A DNA stretch of 27,670 nt from Prochlorococcus sp. AG-670-O11 (GCA_003211335.1 QCTA01000006.1:1-27670), one strand, 5' to 3'. Numbered from the stretch's first letter, positions 20,795-27,109 are shown. Translations and numbers: made by a program. The notes: a model not told the origin generated them from the sequence alone.

Positions 20795-20800
20795 ATAGTA
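20795..20800 (+). promoter_or_regulatory. Candidate -10 element for the DUF3318-rsfS-CGLD27-asparaginase run
   Basis: TATAGT at 20795-20800 lies 15 bases after TTGAAA (20774-20779) and 25 bases before the DUF3318 start, in the divergent gap with carB. The spacing is shorter than ideal. It is the best match for a plus-strand promoter serving the four tightly packed genes that follow. Confidence 0.3.
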
Positions 20801-20825
20801 TTGGTAATAAAAAATAATATAATTT

Positions 20826-21464
20826 ATGAGCGAACTTCAGCGACTTAAGAGTTTGTTGCCACCGGAAAATGAAAGTTGGGTTTTTATTGAAGCTGCTGCC
20901 GCAATAGATCCTCCATTGATTACATTAGAGGAAATTGGTCGAGACGAAGTTGAAATTCAAATAGATTTAGAAGAATGGGATAATTATGCAATTGATCATA
21001 GAAATCTATTGTTTTGGCATGAAGTGGGTAAAATTCAAAACGATTCGATTCCGAGAGATGGGTGGGAAATGGCAGCTTTAGCAATTGGTCTTGGAGGGGC
21101 GATAGGTGAACTATGGGTGCAAGATGGATTGCTTTTATTACTAGCTCTTGGCTTATCAGGTTTTGCAGGATACAGACTTTATATAAAAAATAATTCTGAA
21201 AAAAGATTGCAAGATGCTATTTTCGCAGATGAAAGGGCCATAGACCTTGCCTGTAGATTTGGGTATAGTATTCCAAATGCGTATAAAAGTCTCGGTGGAG
21301 CATTAAAAGAGTTAATTGACAAAACTAGAAAAAAGAAAAAAAGAAGCATTTTTGAAGATAGGTTAGAAGCTCTAAGAAAAAGTGCTGAAAAAGCTAGATC
21401 AGAATTATCACAACAAGAGGGTTCAGACAAATCAGTTTCAAGTGAAAACGTTTATGGACAATAA
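20826..21464 (+). CDS. DUF3318 domain cyanobacterial membrane protein
   Basis: This 212-residue protein matches the cyanobacterial DUF3318 pattern. Its soluble N-terminus (ELQRLKSLLPPENESWVFIE) carries the family's '[LM]-P-x-x-x-[RW]' start, then RNLLFWHEVGKIQND near residue 59. Two helices follow (WEMAALAIGLGGAIGELWV and GLLLLLALGLSGFAGYRLY, near 78-115), then a cytoplasmic helical tail. The tail contains ERAIDLACRFGYSIPNAYKS near 136-155 and a basic/coiled end. The FWHEV segment is suggestive of a metal site but not proof; the family has no established function. It is the first gene of a plus-strand run, and its last 11 bases overlap the rsfS start. Confidence 0.83.
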   Translation: MSELQRLKSLLPPENESWVFIEAAAAIDPPLITLEEIGRDEVEIQIDLEEWDNYAIDHRNLLFWHEVGKIQNDSIPRDGWEMAALAIGLGGAIGELWVQDGLLLLLALGLSGFAGYRLYIKNNSEKRLQDAIFADERAIDLACRFGYSIPNAYKSLGGALKELIDKTRKKKKRSIFEDRLEALRKSAEKARSELSQQEGSDKSVSSENVYGQ

Positions 21465-21798
21465 ATCTTTAGTTTTAATAGCTGCCAAAGCCTGTGATGA
21501 AAAAAAGGCTCAAGAAATAAAGTTAATTAATATCGATAAAGTTTCGTACATTAGTGAATGGATACTTATTGCAGAAGGCTTATCAGATGTTCAAGTAAGG
21601 TCAATTACAAATTCTGTTGAGGTAGAATTAAGAGAAAAAGCTAATATTGAACCGATTAGAAAAGAAGGAGTTAGCGAAGCAAAATGGGCACTACTTGATT
21701 ATGGTGATTTAATAGTAAATATTTTTCAACCGGAAATAAGAAAGTTCTATGATCTTGAATCTTTTTGGAACAATGGAGATAACTTAAATTTCCCATAA
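21454..21798 (+). CDS. rsfS: Ribosome silencing factor RsfS
   Basis: The family binds ribosomal protein uL14 on the large subunit and blocks subunit joining when nutrients are scarce. The chosen ATG gives 114 residues, the usual size. Although the frame extends 24 codons upstream, that part lies inside the DUF3318 gene and does not look like the family. Signatures are VSYISEWILIAEGLSDVQVR near residue 31, with the W replacing the more usual DY position, and the C-terminal WALLDYGDLIVNIFQPEIRK followed by FYDLESFW near 75-103. It overlaps DUF3318 by 11 bases, suggesting translational coupling, and CGLD27 starts nine bases after its stop. Confidence 0.93.
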   Translation: MDNKSLVLIAAKACDEKKAQEIKLINIDKVSYISEWILIAEGLSDVQVRSITNSVEVELREKANIEPIRKEGVSEAKWALLDYGDLIVNIFQPEIRKFYDLESFWNNGDNLNFP

Positions 21799-21807
21799 AA
21801 AATATTG

Positions 21808-22302
21808 ATGAACCTATCTAACTGCCCCGTACCCAAAGAACAACAGCCAACGAATGAATTCATAGAATTATCACGATCTAAAATATTTTCTTGGCCAAAA
21901 TCGAAGACATCTTTCTCATTCATATTATTAAAGTTTTGGGCAGTAACATTTTTTATATTTGTTTTTATTTCTTCAGGGAGTGTGTATTTTGAAACTTCAA
22001 CATTAAGGTACATTTTATTAAGCTTTTTTAGTAGCTTATCTTTACCTCTTCTTTTCTCTATTAGGTTATATCTTGGTTGGAATCATATTTTCAAAAGATT
22101 AACTTCTGAAAAAGTAGAATATGAAGAATCAGGCTGGTATGACGGGAAAATATGGCTCAAACCACTTAATTTAAAGGAGCAAGAATCACTAATAGCTACA
22201 TTAGAAGTAAAGCCAATATTAAATAATTTAATACAGATTTTATCTCTCATTATGATATTAGCTTTATTTGGAATTTTGCTCTTCCAATACAATAATATTT
22301 AA
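21808..22302 (+). CDS. CGLD27/Ycf36-family membrane protein
   Basis: This 164-residue protein starts MNLSNCPVPKEQQPTNEFIE, which matches the strongly conserved 'C-P-V-P-x-E-Q-x-P-x-x-E-[FY]' opening of the CGLD27 (Ycf36, DUF1230) family shared by cyanobacteria, algal plastids and plants. Further family segments are SRSKIFSWP near residue 23 and ESGWYDGKIWLKP near 100. Predicted helices lie near 37-58, 66-85 and 140-160. Plant CGLD27 has been linked to growth under iron limitation; the role in cyanobacteria is not established. A TTG directly before the ATG would add one residue, but the ATG is preferred. It follows rsfS by nine bases, and the asparaginase start follows its stop by one base. 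Confidence 0.83.
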   Translation: MNLSNCPVPKEQQPTNEFIELSRSKIFSWPKSKTSFSFILLKFWAVTFFIFVFISSGSVYFETSTLRYILLSFFSSLSLPLLFSIRLYLGWNHIFKRLTSEKVEYEESGWYDGKIWLKPLNLKEQESLIATLEVKPILNNLIQILSLIMILALFGILLFQYNNI

Positions 22303-22303
22303 A

Positions 22304-23269
22304 ATGAGCTCCAATTTTAAAAATTTATATACATCAAACAATCCTCCACTAGAGATGTTTCTAATGAGAGGTTCGAAACTAGAATCAATCCATAAAGTAC
22401 ATGCAGTAATAAGTGATAAAAAAGGAAGAGTATTAATGTGTGCTGGAAATCCAGAATATAAAAGTTTCATAAGATCAGCCTTAAAACCTTTTCAAGCAAT
22501 TCCATTTGTGAGTAGTGGAGCTTCATCAAAAATCAATAATTCACAAAAGTCAATAGCTTTATCCTGTGGATCTCATAGTGGATCTAAATTACATACGAGA
22601 GAAGCGTATAAAATATTGTGGGAATACGATATAGATATCAAAAATCTCAAATGTCCCTTAAAAATAACAAGTCCATTAGAACATAATTGTTCTGGTAAAC
22701 ATGCAGCATTTCTTGCAACATGTAAAAAATTAAATTGGCCTTTAGAGACTTATTTAAAAGGAAATCATCCCCTTCAATTACAAATATTTAAAATAATATC
22801 TGAATTACTTGAAATTCCTCAAGAGGAAATTTATGCAGAGAGAGATGACTGTGGTGCTCCAACTTTATATATGAAACTACTCGAAATGGCAAAATTATAT
22901 TCATTATTAAGCAGTTCAGATAATGCCGAATTAGAACAAATAAGTAGAGCGATGACAAAAAATCCGATAATGATAAGTGACCAGAATAGATTTGATACTG
23001 AAGTTATACAAGCGTCACATGGGCATGTAATAAGCAAAGGGGGATCAGAAGGAATACAGTGTTTTTGCAAAGTAAATGAAGGAATGGGTTTAGCCCTAAA
23101 AGTTGAAGATGGATCAAAAAGAGCAAAACAATCAGTCGGATTACATTTATTGAAACAATTAGAATGGATTTCTGAATTAAGAATACAAGACATAGAGGAT
23201 AAGATCTTAAGATTACCTGAAGGTGTCCAAATTGAAGTAAAAGGTCAATTAAAGTTCCAAGAATCCTAA
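22304..23269 (+). CDS. Asparaginase_II-family L-asparaginase
   Basis: This 321-residue protein belongs to the Asparaginase_II (Rhizobium-type) family, which is unrelated to E. coli AnsA/AnsB and hydrolyses asparagine to aspartate and ammonia. The motifs SFIRSALKPFQAIPFV (serine and lysine, near residue 55), IALSCGSHSGSKLH (near 85), EHNCSGKHAAFLATC (near 126) and AERDDCGAPTLYM (near 178) contain the serine, lysine, cysteine and aspartate residues thought to form the active and metal sites. The ATG at 22304 is preferred, because the longer alternative would overlap the CGLD27 gene and is not family-like. It ends the plus-strand run, 44 bases before the tRNA-fMet gene. Its place may support nitrogen recycling, though that is inference. 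Confidence 0.92.
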   Translation: MSSNFKNLYTSNNPPLEMFLMRGSKLESIHKVHAVISDKKGRVLMCAGNPEYKSFIRSALKPFQAIPFVSSGASSKINNSQKSIALSCGSHSGSKLHTREAYKILWEYDIDIKNLKCPLKITSPLEHNCSGKHAAFLATCKKLNWPLETYLKGNHPLQLQIFKIISELLEIPQEEIYAERDDCGAPTLYMKLLEMAKLYSLLSSSDNAELEQISRAMTKNPIMISDQNRFDTEVIQASHGHVISKGGSEGIQCFCKVNEGMGLALKVEDGSKRAKQSVGLHLLKQLEWISELRIQDIEDKILRLPEGVQIEVKGQLKFQES

Positions 23270-23313
23270 TAAAAGAAAAAAAGAACCCTTTCAGATGTAT
23301 GCTATGTATATGT

Positions 23314-23390
<77 letters not shown>

Positions 23391-23729
23391 ATTTTACGTA
23401 GCTTAAAAGTTTTTTATCCATTTAAATAGTTTTAGCAATATATAAAAACTTTAGGAAAAGGAAAATTATATCCAAAATTAAATAATCAGATACTTGACTA
23501 ACTATGCATCATGTATTTAAACTTATAGTACACATGTATTATTTGCTAACGATTATAAGAGCAGCTAATGTTTGGATTAATTTTTCTTACTGTTACCGTA
23601 ATGAATCTCTAAAGTTGTTGCCTAATTAATTCAGAGTGAAACTGTCTAATTTTATTTAAAAATAATAAAAAAGTCAGCAAGAGTTCATTTCAAGATAATA
23701 GCCCAAACATTTTATGCTAATAACCTTTG
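23391..23729. other. Gene-poor stretch after the tRNA
   Basis: No supportable gene is seen in these 339 bases. A 41-codon plus-strand frame from ATG at 23504 to TAA at 23629 exists, but its composition (isolated His, Tyr and Cys codons) does not favour it. No copy of the tRNA 3' end was found in it. Confidence 0.5.
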
Positions 23730-23807
23730 GTGAACTTACAGCAATTAAATCGTCAAGCCAAATGGCCTTGGACGATGCCTGAAAAGAATGGCATCATCTC
23801 CAATTAA
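23730..23807 (+). other. Possible remnant of a small coding sequence (25 codons)
   Basis: A GTG-initiated frame reads MNLQQLNRQAKWPWTMPEKN followed by GIISN and a stop. The composition (two tryptophans, two prolines, amphipathic start) looks more protein-like than the surrounding DNA, but the frame is very short and stops abruptly. It may be the start of a gene truncated by mutation, or chance. It lies immediately upstream of the frameshifted gene at 23838. Confidence 0.25.
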
Positions 23808-23837
23808 AAAGTTGGACTTTTGAAAATTTGAATTCAC

Positions 23838-23970
23838 ATGAAGCATCCTGACTTAGTTAAAATTAACTAACAAGAAACCATCTAAAGAAGATAGAAAAAT
23901 ATCTCTTCAAGACCCATCAAAACATTTACCAGAATTATTTAATGGTGTAGTAATTAAATCAGATGAATAA
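23838..23970 (+). pseudogene. Small gene with a +1 frameshift (about 43 aa if repaired)
   Basis: An ATG at 23838 opens MKHPDLVK and then hits a stop at 23868-23870. In the next frame, from the AAAA run at 23859-23862, the sequence continues as LTNKKPSKEDRKISLQDPSK followed by HLPELFNGVVIKSDE and a TAA at 23968-23970. Dropping a single A from the run joins both parts into one hydrophilic 43-residue protein, with no other stop. The second part is convincingly protein-like and has no start of its own. Either the gene is decayed, an A has been added in sequencing, or a programmed shift occurs at the A run. The family is not recognised. Confidence 0.45.
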
Positions 23971-23977
23971 TAAGCTT

Positions 23978-24130
23978 ATGAATCATAAAGAATTAGTAGA
24001 CCAGGTTTCAGCAAATTTGTTTAAGCAAAGTGGGAGGATTGAAAGTCAAAAGTCCTGGCTTGCAATAAGAAATTATCTAGAGAAATTAGATTGCGAGCAA
24101 CTTATGTTGATGCTTAAGGAAGCTGTTTAG
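23978..24130 (+). CDS. Small soluble helical protein (50 aa), unknown
   Basis: The 50-residue product reads as two amphipathic helices: NHKELVDQVSANLFKQSG and QKSWLAIRNYLEKLD, the latter leading into CEQLMLMLKEAV. It has no membrane segment or catalytic motif. The composition and heptad-like leucine spacing support a real gene, and it starts just seven bases after the stop of the frameshifted gene, so the two may once have been one transcript. It is not recognised; small helical proteins like this are common in Prochlorococcus variable regions. No clear Shine-Dalgarno is present. Confidence 0.62.
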   Translation: MNHKELVDQVSANLFKQSGRIESQKSWLAIRNYLEKLDCEQLMLMLKEAV

Positions 24131-24677
24131 AGATCGTTTCAACATAAAGAACAAGATTTAAATTTTGAATATTAAATATAAGCAGATTCTTTTATTAATA
24201 ATAGTAATTAAAATAATGTATTAAAAAACTCCTTTTAAAAAGAATTTTAAAAAGCTGAATAATCCCCATCATCTAGCTTTATAAAACAATAGCACGAAAT
24301 TAAGATACATAACACCACATATAGCGATTCAATAAATATAATTTACACTATATAATGGGGTTGATCTCTGTAAAAATTTCTGTCATAATAAAAATCCCCA
24401 TCATTCTGGCTCTTCACTATATGTAAGAGTCTATTTTTTTGATTAATATTAACTTTCTAAATACATAAACAATAAAATATTAACAAAGTAGATCAATATG
24501 CATAAGAATATATAAAACTCAAATTTTTATATATTTTAAAGTTACTCAAATAAAATATTAGTACATAACATTCTTATAATTAGGATTATAGAAGAATATA
24601 TATTCTAGGAAGTTACAATTTTTAGTAGAAAGATAAAAATCCATTTATTCTTATTTTTATATTGTTATTAATTATCT
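24131..24677. other. 547-base stretch with no clear gene; contains a short repeat
   Basis: Both strands are full of stops. The only coding-like frame is a 23-codon ATG frame at 24355 that reads through the second copy of the repeat described separately, and it is not convincing. A TATAAT at 24351-24356 and the G/C-containing patches at 24261-24280 and 24354-24410 stand out from the otherwise A+T-only sequence and could belong to an untranslated RNA. Confidence 0.45.
24261..24410. repeat. Imperfect direct repeat AATCCCCATCAT-type, two copies
   Basis: AATCCCCATCAT occurs exactly at 24261-24272 and 24393-24404, and both copies continue similarly (CTAGCT and TCTGGCT). Between them, ATGGGG at 24355-24360 is complementary to the CCCCAT within both copies, so each copy could pair with it in an RNA. 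These are among the few G/C-rich patches in the stretch. Start and end given here bracket both copies. Confidence 0.35.
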
Positions 24678-24800
24678 ATGAAAGACAATTATCGCAGAGG
24701 TAATTTAGAAAACAAAATAAGTATGATATTGTTTTGTATTTATCTTTTTGCAGTTGCAGTTATATTTACTCGTGGTCTAATTTTATTTATTAGTAGGTGA
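24678..24800 (+). CDS. Small single-pass membrane protein (40 aa), unknown
   Basis: The 40-residue product has a hydrophilic, basic N-terminus (MKDNYRRGNLENK) and one hydrophobic helix (ISMILFCIYLFAVAVIFTRG followed by LILFISR). The charge pattern suggests the N-terminus is cytoplasmic. No family is recognised. Support comes from the clean division into charged head and membrane helix, and from isolation in otherwise non-coding DNA. Very short membrane proteins of this type in marine picocyanobacteria include high-light-inducible-like and photosystem peptides, but the chlorophyll-binding ExxxN motif of HLI proteins is absent. Confidence 0.55.
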   Translation: MKDNYRRGNLENKISMILFCIYLFAVAVIFTRGLILFISR

Positions 24801-25169
24801 ATATTAATTTATAAATATTGAAGCTAAACTAGATATCAAATTAGCTGGATTATGGAGTCTTCAAGATTGCGTGATAAATAAAATTTTATACTGTTTGAAG
24901 TGTGCTAATTAATTTTATACAATCCTTTAAATGCAAAGCTTAATGTTATTGGATAAATAGATTTCTATTTTAATACCAACTATAATTTATAACTCTTAGG
25001 AGAAATTTCAGTACATCTTTAAACTTATTTATTAAAGAAATAAAATTATTAATAATTCAAATAACTGCAAGAATTAAAATATTGCAATTAAAATGTCTTA
25101 ATTAAACTCTAACTTAAATTAATTCATAATAAAGAAGAAAAAAATAAGTAGTTAATTCCTCTTAAAAAG
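24801..25169. other. 369-base stretch with no supportable gene
   Basis: Stops are dense on both strands. A frame lacking any usual start codon (about 24818-24915, plus strand) reads IEAKLDIKLAGLWSLQDCVI and might be a gene fragment, but this is weak. AGGAG at about 25001 has no start codon within range. Nothing else stands out. Confidence 0.45.
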
Positions 25170-25307
25170 TCAACACCAATTTTTATCAGATTCAAGAAAG
25201 ATATCAATAGTCTGTTGATTTTTTATCTTCTCTTCAAGAAGTTCTTCTTCAGATCTTTCTTTAGCTTTAGAATTGTCTTCTTGTTGTTTTAAATTAGTTT
25301 TAGACAT
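25170..25307 (-). CDS. Small highly charged helical protein (45 aa), unknown
   Basis: The 45-residue product (MSKTNLKQQEDNSKAKERSE, then a run of Glu/Leu/Lys, ending DIFLESDKNWC) is very rich in charged residues and probably forms one long helix. A single tryptophan and cysteine close the C-terminus. AGGA lies 11 bases before the ATG, a better ribosome-binding site than most genes here have. The leader upstream (25308-25430) contains the hairpin cluster described separately, which may control this gene. The family is not recognised. Confidence 0.62.
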   Translation of the reverse strand: MSKTNLKQQEDNSKAKERSEEELLEEKIKNQQTIDIFLESDKNWC

Positions 25308-25355
25308 TTTTGTAAATCCTATAGTTATGTTTTAACAAGCTTTAATAATGATTTG

Positions 25356-25430
25356 AAAAGAAAAAGAGTACGGTTAGAGGTACTAACTTATACGGATAAA
25401 GGATCCGCAATTCAATAATTGCACCTCCAT
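25356..25430 (-). ncRNA. Candidate structured leader or small RNA with three hairpins and terminator-like end
   Basis: Reading the minus strand, the segment contains CAATT/AATTG (25408-25421, loop of 4), CGGAT/ATCCG (25393-25407, loop of 5) and GTTAG/CTAAC (25373-25387, loop of 5), one after another. An alternative stem AGTAC/GTACT (25367-25371 with 25380-25384) overlaps the third and is followed directly by a T-rich tract (25356-25365), like a weak intrinsic terminator. A 15-codon frame starts at ATG 25430 and ends with TAG at 25383, inside the hairpins. This could be a free small RNA or an attenuator leader of the 45-residue gene. The sequence is richer in G/C than its surroundings. No known RNA family is claimed. 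Confidence 0.38.
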
Positions 25431-25630
25431 TTTAAATACGATTAATAAATTCATTCAAATATAGATCCAATTGAGTTTCTTGGTTATTTAAATAAGAATA
25501 TAATTACTATATCTATTCATAAAATTTTCTGAAAATTAACGTTATTACTTAAGAGTTGGTTCTTACAATAATTTGTTCTTATTTAAATCTAAACTTAAAA
25601 TAGCTAATAATTTCATTTAAATGTTTTTTA
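25431..25630. other. Non-coding spacer
   Basis: This is A+T-rich sequence without a start-to-stop frame of note on either strand. It would hold the promoter of the minus-strand hairpin element; TATATT on the minus strand near 25462-25467 is a possible -10 box, but nothing is convincing. Confidence 0.3.
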
Positions 25631-25945
25631 CTAAAGGTGTATAAGTTGAAAATAACCATTTTTGTTCAAAGAATATTTATGAAACCATAGGTTTAATAGT
25701 GTATCAAGTCCAATTCCTTTTAAATTATTATTATTCAAAATTTTATATTCTGATAAAGCTATTAATAAATAAGGAAACATCATGTCAGAAACATCGGGAG
25801 GTAATTTCTTTAAAGGAACGCAATTACCTTTTTCCCAAAGAATCTTGATATCTTGAGTAAACAAAGAGCTCCAATAATTAAAGTTACAATATAATTTGTC
25901 TGGAGGTAAAAGGTTAAGCGTTAATTCCTTTGTATGAGAATCCAT
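25631..25945 (-). CDS. Hypothetical soluble protein (104 aa)
   Basis: The protein is not recognised. It appears globular and soluble, rich in aromatic residues (YCNFNYWSSLF near residues 19-29, LWFHKYSLNKNGYF near 86-99), with a conserved-looking central part (LWEKGNCVPLKKLPPDVSDM near 36-55) and a leucine-rich helix (MMFPYLLIALSEYKI). No signal peptide or catalytic motif is visible. It is transcribed in the same direction as the ribbon-helix-helix gene upstream, 145 bases away. That gap contains AGTGCA repeats like those in front of the regulator, so it may be a target of that regulator. Composition and length favour a real gene. Confidence 0.6.
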   Translation of the reverse strand: MDSHTKELTLNLLPPDKLYCNFNYWSSLFTQDIKILWEKGNCVPLKKLPPDVSDMMFPYLLIALSEYKILNNNNLKGIGLDTLLNLWFHKYSLNKNGYFQLIHL

Positions 25946-26062
25946 AGTGATAGTTATAGAAATAAAATTCTTAAAATAACCGAATACATATTCTATTACC
26001 AGAAAATAGATATTTAAGAAAGGCTAATAAATACAAAAAACTACAACCTATTATTATCATAT

Positions 26063-26084
26063 AGTGCAGAACAGTGCAATACTT
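26063..26084. promoter_or_regulatory. Candidate operator: AGTGCA repeats after the regulator gene
   Basis: AGTGCA occurs at 26063-26068 and again at 26073-26078, and the second continues as AGTGCAATACTT. This matches 11 of 12 bases of AGTGCAACACTT, found on the opposite strand in front of the regulator gene (26497-26508). The site lies between the regulator and the 104-residue gene. On the minus strand, TTGCAC and GATAAT overlap it as possible, poorly spaced promoter boxes. Confidence 0.35.
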
Positions 26085-26090
26085 ATAATA

Positions 26091-26471
26091 TCAAATCTCG
26101 CCTCTCATTCTTTCTTGAAATTGAAGGAACATTAAAAATTTTGTATAAATTTCCATATCTATAAGGTCTTCGTTCTCTTCATTAATATAATCAGCGTTAT
26201 AATTTTTTAAATTATTATTACATTCATTAGAATAAAATTTTTTAAAATTATTTATCTTTGTTCTATTTTCATTACTATTTCTCAAACTATCACTATGATC
26301 TAGAACTTTACCAGTTTTTATACTGTACATCCCTCTTTTATATAATGCTTCTTCTACTAAAATATTAATTATTTTTGAGCTACTTAAATTGTTTTCAAAA
26401 CTCAATTTATTTATTAGATTTAATACCTCACTTCTTGGAATAAAACCAACTCTTCTTTTCTTAGTAGGCAT
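26091..26471 (-). CDS. Ribbon-helix-helix (CopG-like) DNA-binding protein (126 aa), putative regulator
   Basis: The first about 48 residues fit a ribbon-helix-helix fold. A basic start leads into a beta strand (KKRRVGFIPRSEV), helix one (LNLINKLSFENN) and helix two (SSSKIINILVEEALYKRG), the usual order of CopG/Arc-type dimeric repressors. The remaining residues are asparagine- and charge-rich and probably flexible, ending in a helix (LIDMEIYTKFLMFLQFQERM) that could add oligomer contacts. Such proteins bind short inverted repeats, often in their own promoters, and candidate sites sit on both sides of this gene. It is divergent from the 52-residue gene at 26538. No toxin partner of a recognised family is adjacent. 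The fold is fairly sure; the regulatory role is inference. Confidence 0.72.
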   Translation of the reverse strand: MPTKKRRVGFIPRSEVLNLINKLSFENNLSSSKIINILVEEALYKRGMYSIKTGKVLDHSDSLRNSNENRTKINNFKKFYSNECNNNLKNYNADYINEENEDLIDMEIYTKFLMFLQFQERMRGEI

Positions 26472-26480
26472 ATAAAGTTC

Positions 26481-26508
26481 AGCACTTGACTATAGTAAGT
26501 GTTGCACT
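26481..26508. promoter_or_regulatory. Candidate operator in the divergent gap before the regulator gene
   Basis: Two half-sites face each other: CAGCACTT (26480-26487) and AAGTGTTG (26497-26504), matching as an inverted repeat at seven of eight positions with a nine-base spacer. The second half-site belongs to AAGTGTTGCACT (26497-26508), whose AGTG-TTG-CACT core is itself an interrupted palindrome. Ribbon-helix-helix dimers commonly bind such short repeated half-sites. The site lies within the plus-strand promoter at 26486-26513. Confidence 0.45.
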
Positions 26509-26513
26509 ATATT
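26486..26513 (+). promoter_or_regulatory. Sigma-70 type promoter of the 52-residue gene
   Basis: TTGACT at 26486-26491 and TATATT at 26508-26513 are separated by 16 bases, a near-consensus arrangement. The predicted transcript begins about 26520, giving a leader of about 18 bases before the ATG at 26538. The candidate operator falls between and across the two boxes, the classic position for repression. Confidence 0.5.
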
Positions 26514-26537
26514 TAAAACAAGTCAATAATTTTTCTT

Positions 26538-26696
26538 ATGATCATACCTTTCACTCTTTTGTTCGGGGTAGTTGGATATCTTTATTACAAGTCTAAGGAT
26601 GAAGTGTCTTTAGTTGAAGGAGTAAAAAATGATTCGTCAAAAGATCAAATTGATGAAGATGATTCATATAAGGACTTTGAAGATCTATTTATATAA
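26538..26696 (+). CDS. Small membrane-anchored acidic protein (52 aa), unknown
   Basis: The 52-residue product starts with a short hydrophobic anchor (MIIPFTLLFGVVGYLYYKSK) and continues as a strongly acidic tail (KDQIDEDDSYKDFEDLFI). The anchor is brief, about 17 residues, so it may be a membrane anchor or an uncleaved signal. It is divergent from the ribbon-helix-helix gene, with a near-consensus promoter overlapping putative operators. That arrangement suggests it is the regulator's main target. The layout resembles the 53-residue protein after mfd (hydrophobic N-terminus, acidic C-terminus), without evident sequence similarity. No family is recognised. Confidence 0.65.
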   Translation: MIIPFTLLFGVVGYLYYKSKDEVSLVEGVKNDSSKDQIDEDDSYKDFEDLFI

Positions 26697-26724
26697 TTTG
26701 AAATTGTTTAAACTAAACTTATTA

Positions 26725-26907
26725 TTATTTACTAAAACCCATGTAATAAGAGTGCAAGCTTAGCAATAATATAATTGAAGTGCCAAAGTACCATACAAAA
26801 AACCAAGTTTCGAAAGCTAAGTCATTAGTTTTATTACTGCGTTTAAGTTTATCTAATATTTTTGAAGAATGAATGTTGGGTTTTCCAAAGATACTCAAGG
26901 AATTCAT
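26725..26907 (-). CDS. Small single-pass membrane protein (60 aa), unknown
   Basis: The product has a soluble, basic N-terminal half (MNSLSIFGKPNIHSSKILDK, then LKRSNKTNDLAF) and one aromatic-rich membrane helix (ETWFFVWYFGTSIILLLSLH, about residues 33-52), ending YYMGFSK. The tryptophan/phenylalanine cluster at the membrane edge is reminiscent of small thylakoid proteins, but no chlorophyll-binding motif is visible. It converges on the 52-residue gene with 28 bases between stops. The family is not recognised. Clear topology and reasonable composition favour a real gene. Confidence 0.6.
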   Translation of the reverse strand: MNSLSIFGKPNIHSSKILDKLKRSNKTNDLAFETWFFVWYFGTSIILLLSLHSYYMGFSK

Positions 26908-27075
26908 AATTAATGTCTTTCTTTTTAATCAAACAAAAAAAATATATAAATGCAAGTTTCCTTTAATTCTTAAATGCAATTTAATCCAAATAGTAATAAA
27001 AATATTAGAGTAAAAATAAAATTCTTATGTCAAACAAGTTCGTTTCATAACCGAACCCCTAAATAAATTGGTGAG

Positions 27076-27097
27076 TAATTAATATGGGTGTTAATTA
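27076..27097 (+). promoter_or_regulatory. Candidate hairpin just upstream of the 98-residue gene
   Basis: TAATTAA (27076-27082) and TTAATTA (27091-27097) are perfect inverted arms around the eight-base TATGGGTG. The 3' arm ends 12 bases before the ATG at 27110, next to the AGGA ribosome-binding sequence. All-A/T arms make it weak as an RNA hairpin; a protein-binding site is also possible. Confidence 0.25.
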
Positions 27098-27109
27098 TTT
27101 TATACAGGA

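Noticed and set aside
22268..22303. Upstream extension of the asparaginase gene by 12 codons.
   Set aside because: It overlaps the end of the CGLD27 gene and does not resemble the family N-terminus; the ATG at 22304 fits better.
23504..23629. 41-codon plus-strand frame after the tRNA.
   Set aside because: The composition does not look like a small protein of this genome, there is no ribosome-binding site, and frames of this length occur by chance in the stretch.
24355..24426. 23-codon frame starting ATGGGG.
   Set aside because: It is very short, and its apparent hydrophobicity comes from the repeat copy it runs through; a non-coding explanation is simpler.
24678..24800. 40-residue membrane protein considered as a high-light-inducible (HLI) protein.
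   Set aside because: The chlorophyll-binding E-x-x-N-G-R motif of HLI proteins is not present.
26091..26471. Toxin-antitoxin system with the ribbon-helix-helix protein as antitoxin.
   Set aside because: No adjacent gene has a recognisable toxin family motif, and the downstream gene is 145 bases away rather than coupled. An unrelated novel partner cannot be excluded.
27036..27058. GTTCG-TTTCATAAC-CGAAC hairpin resembling the anticodon arm of the tRNA-fMet (shared TCATAACC...GAA), considered as a leftover integration site.
   Set aside because: Only about 12 bases are similar, the innermost pair does not form, and there is no acceptor stem or T-arm. Integration at tRNA genes normally duplicates the 3' end, which is absent.
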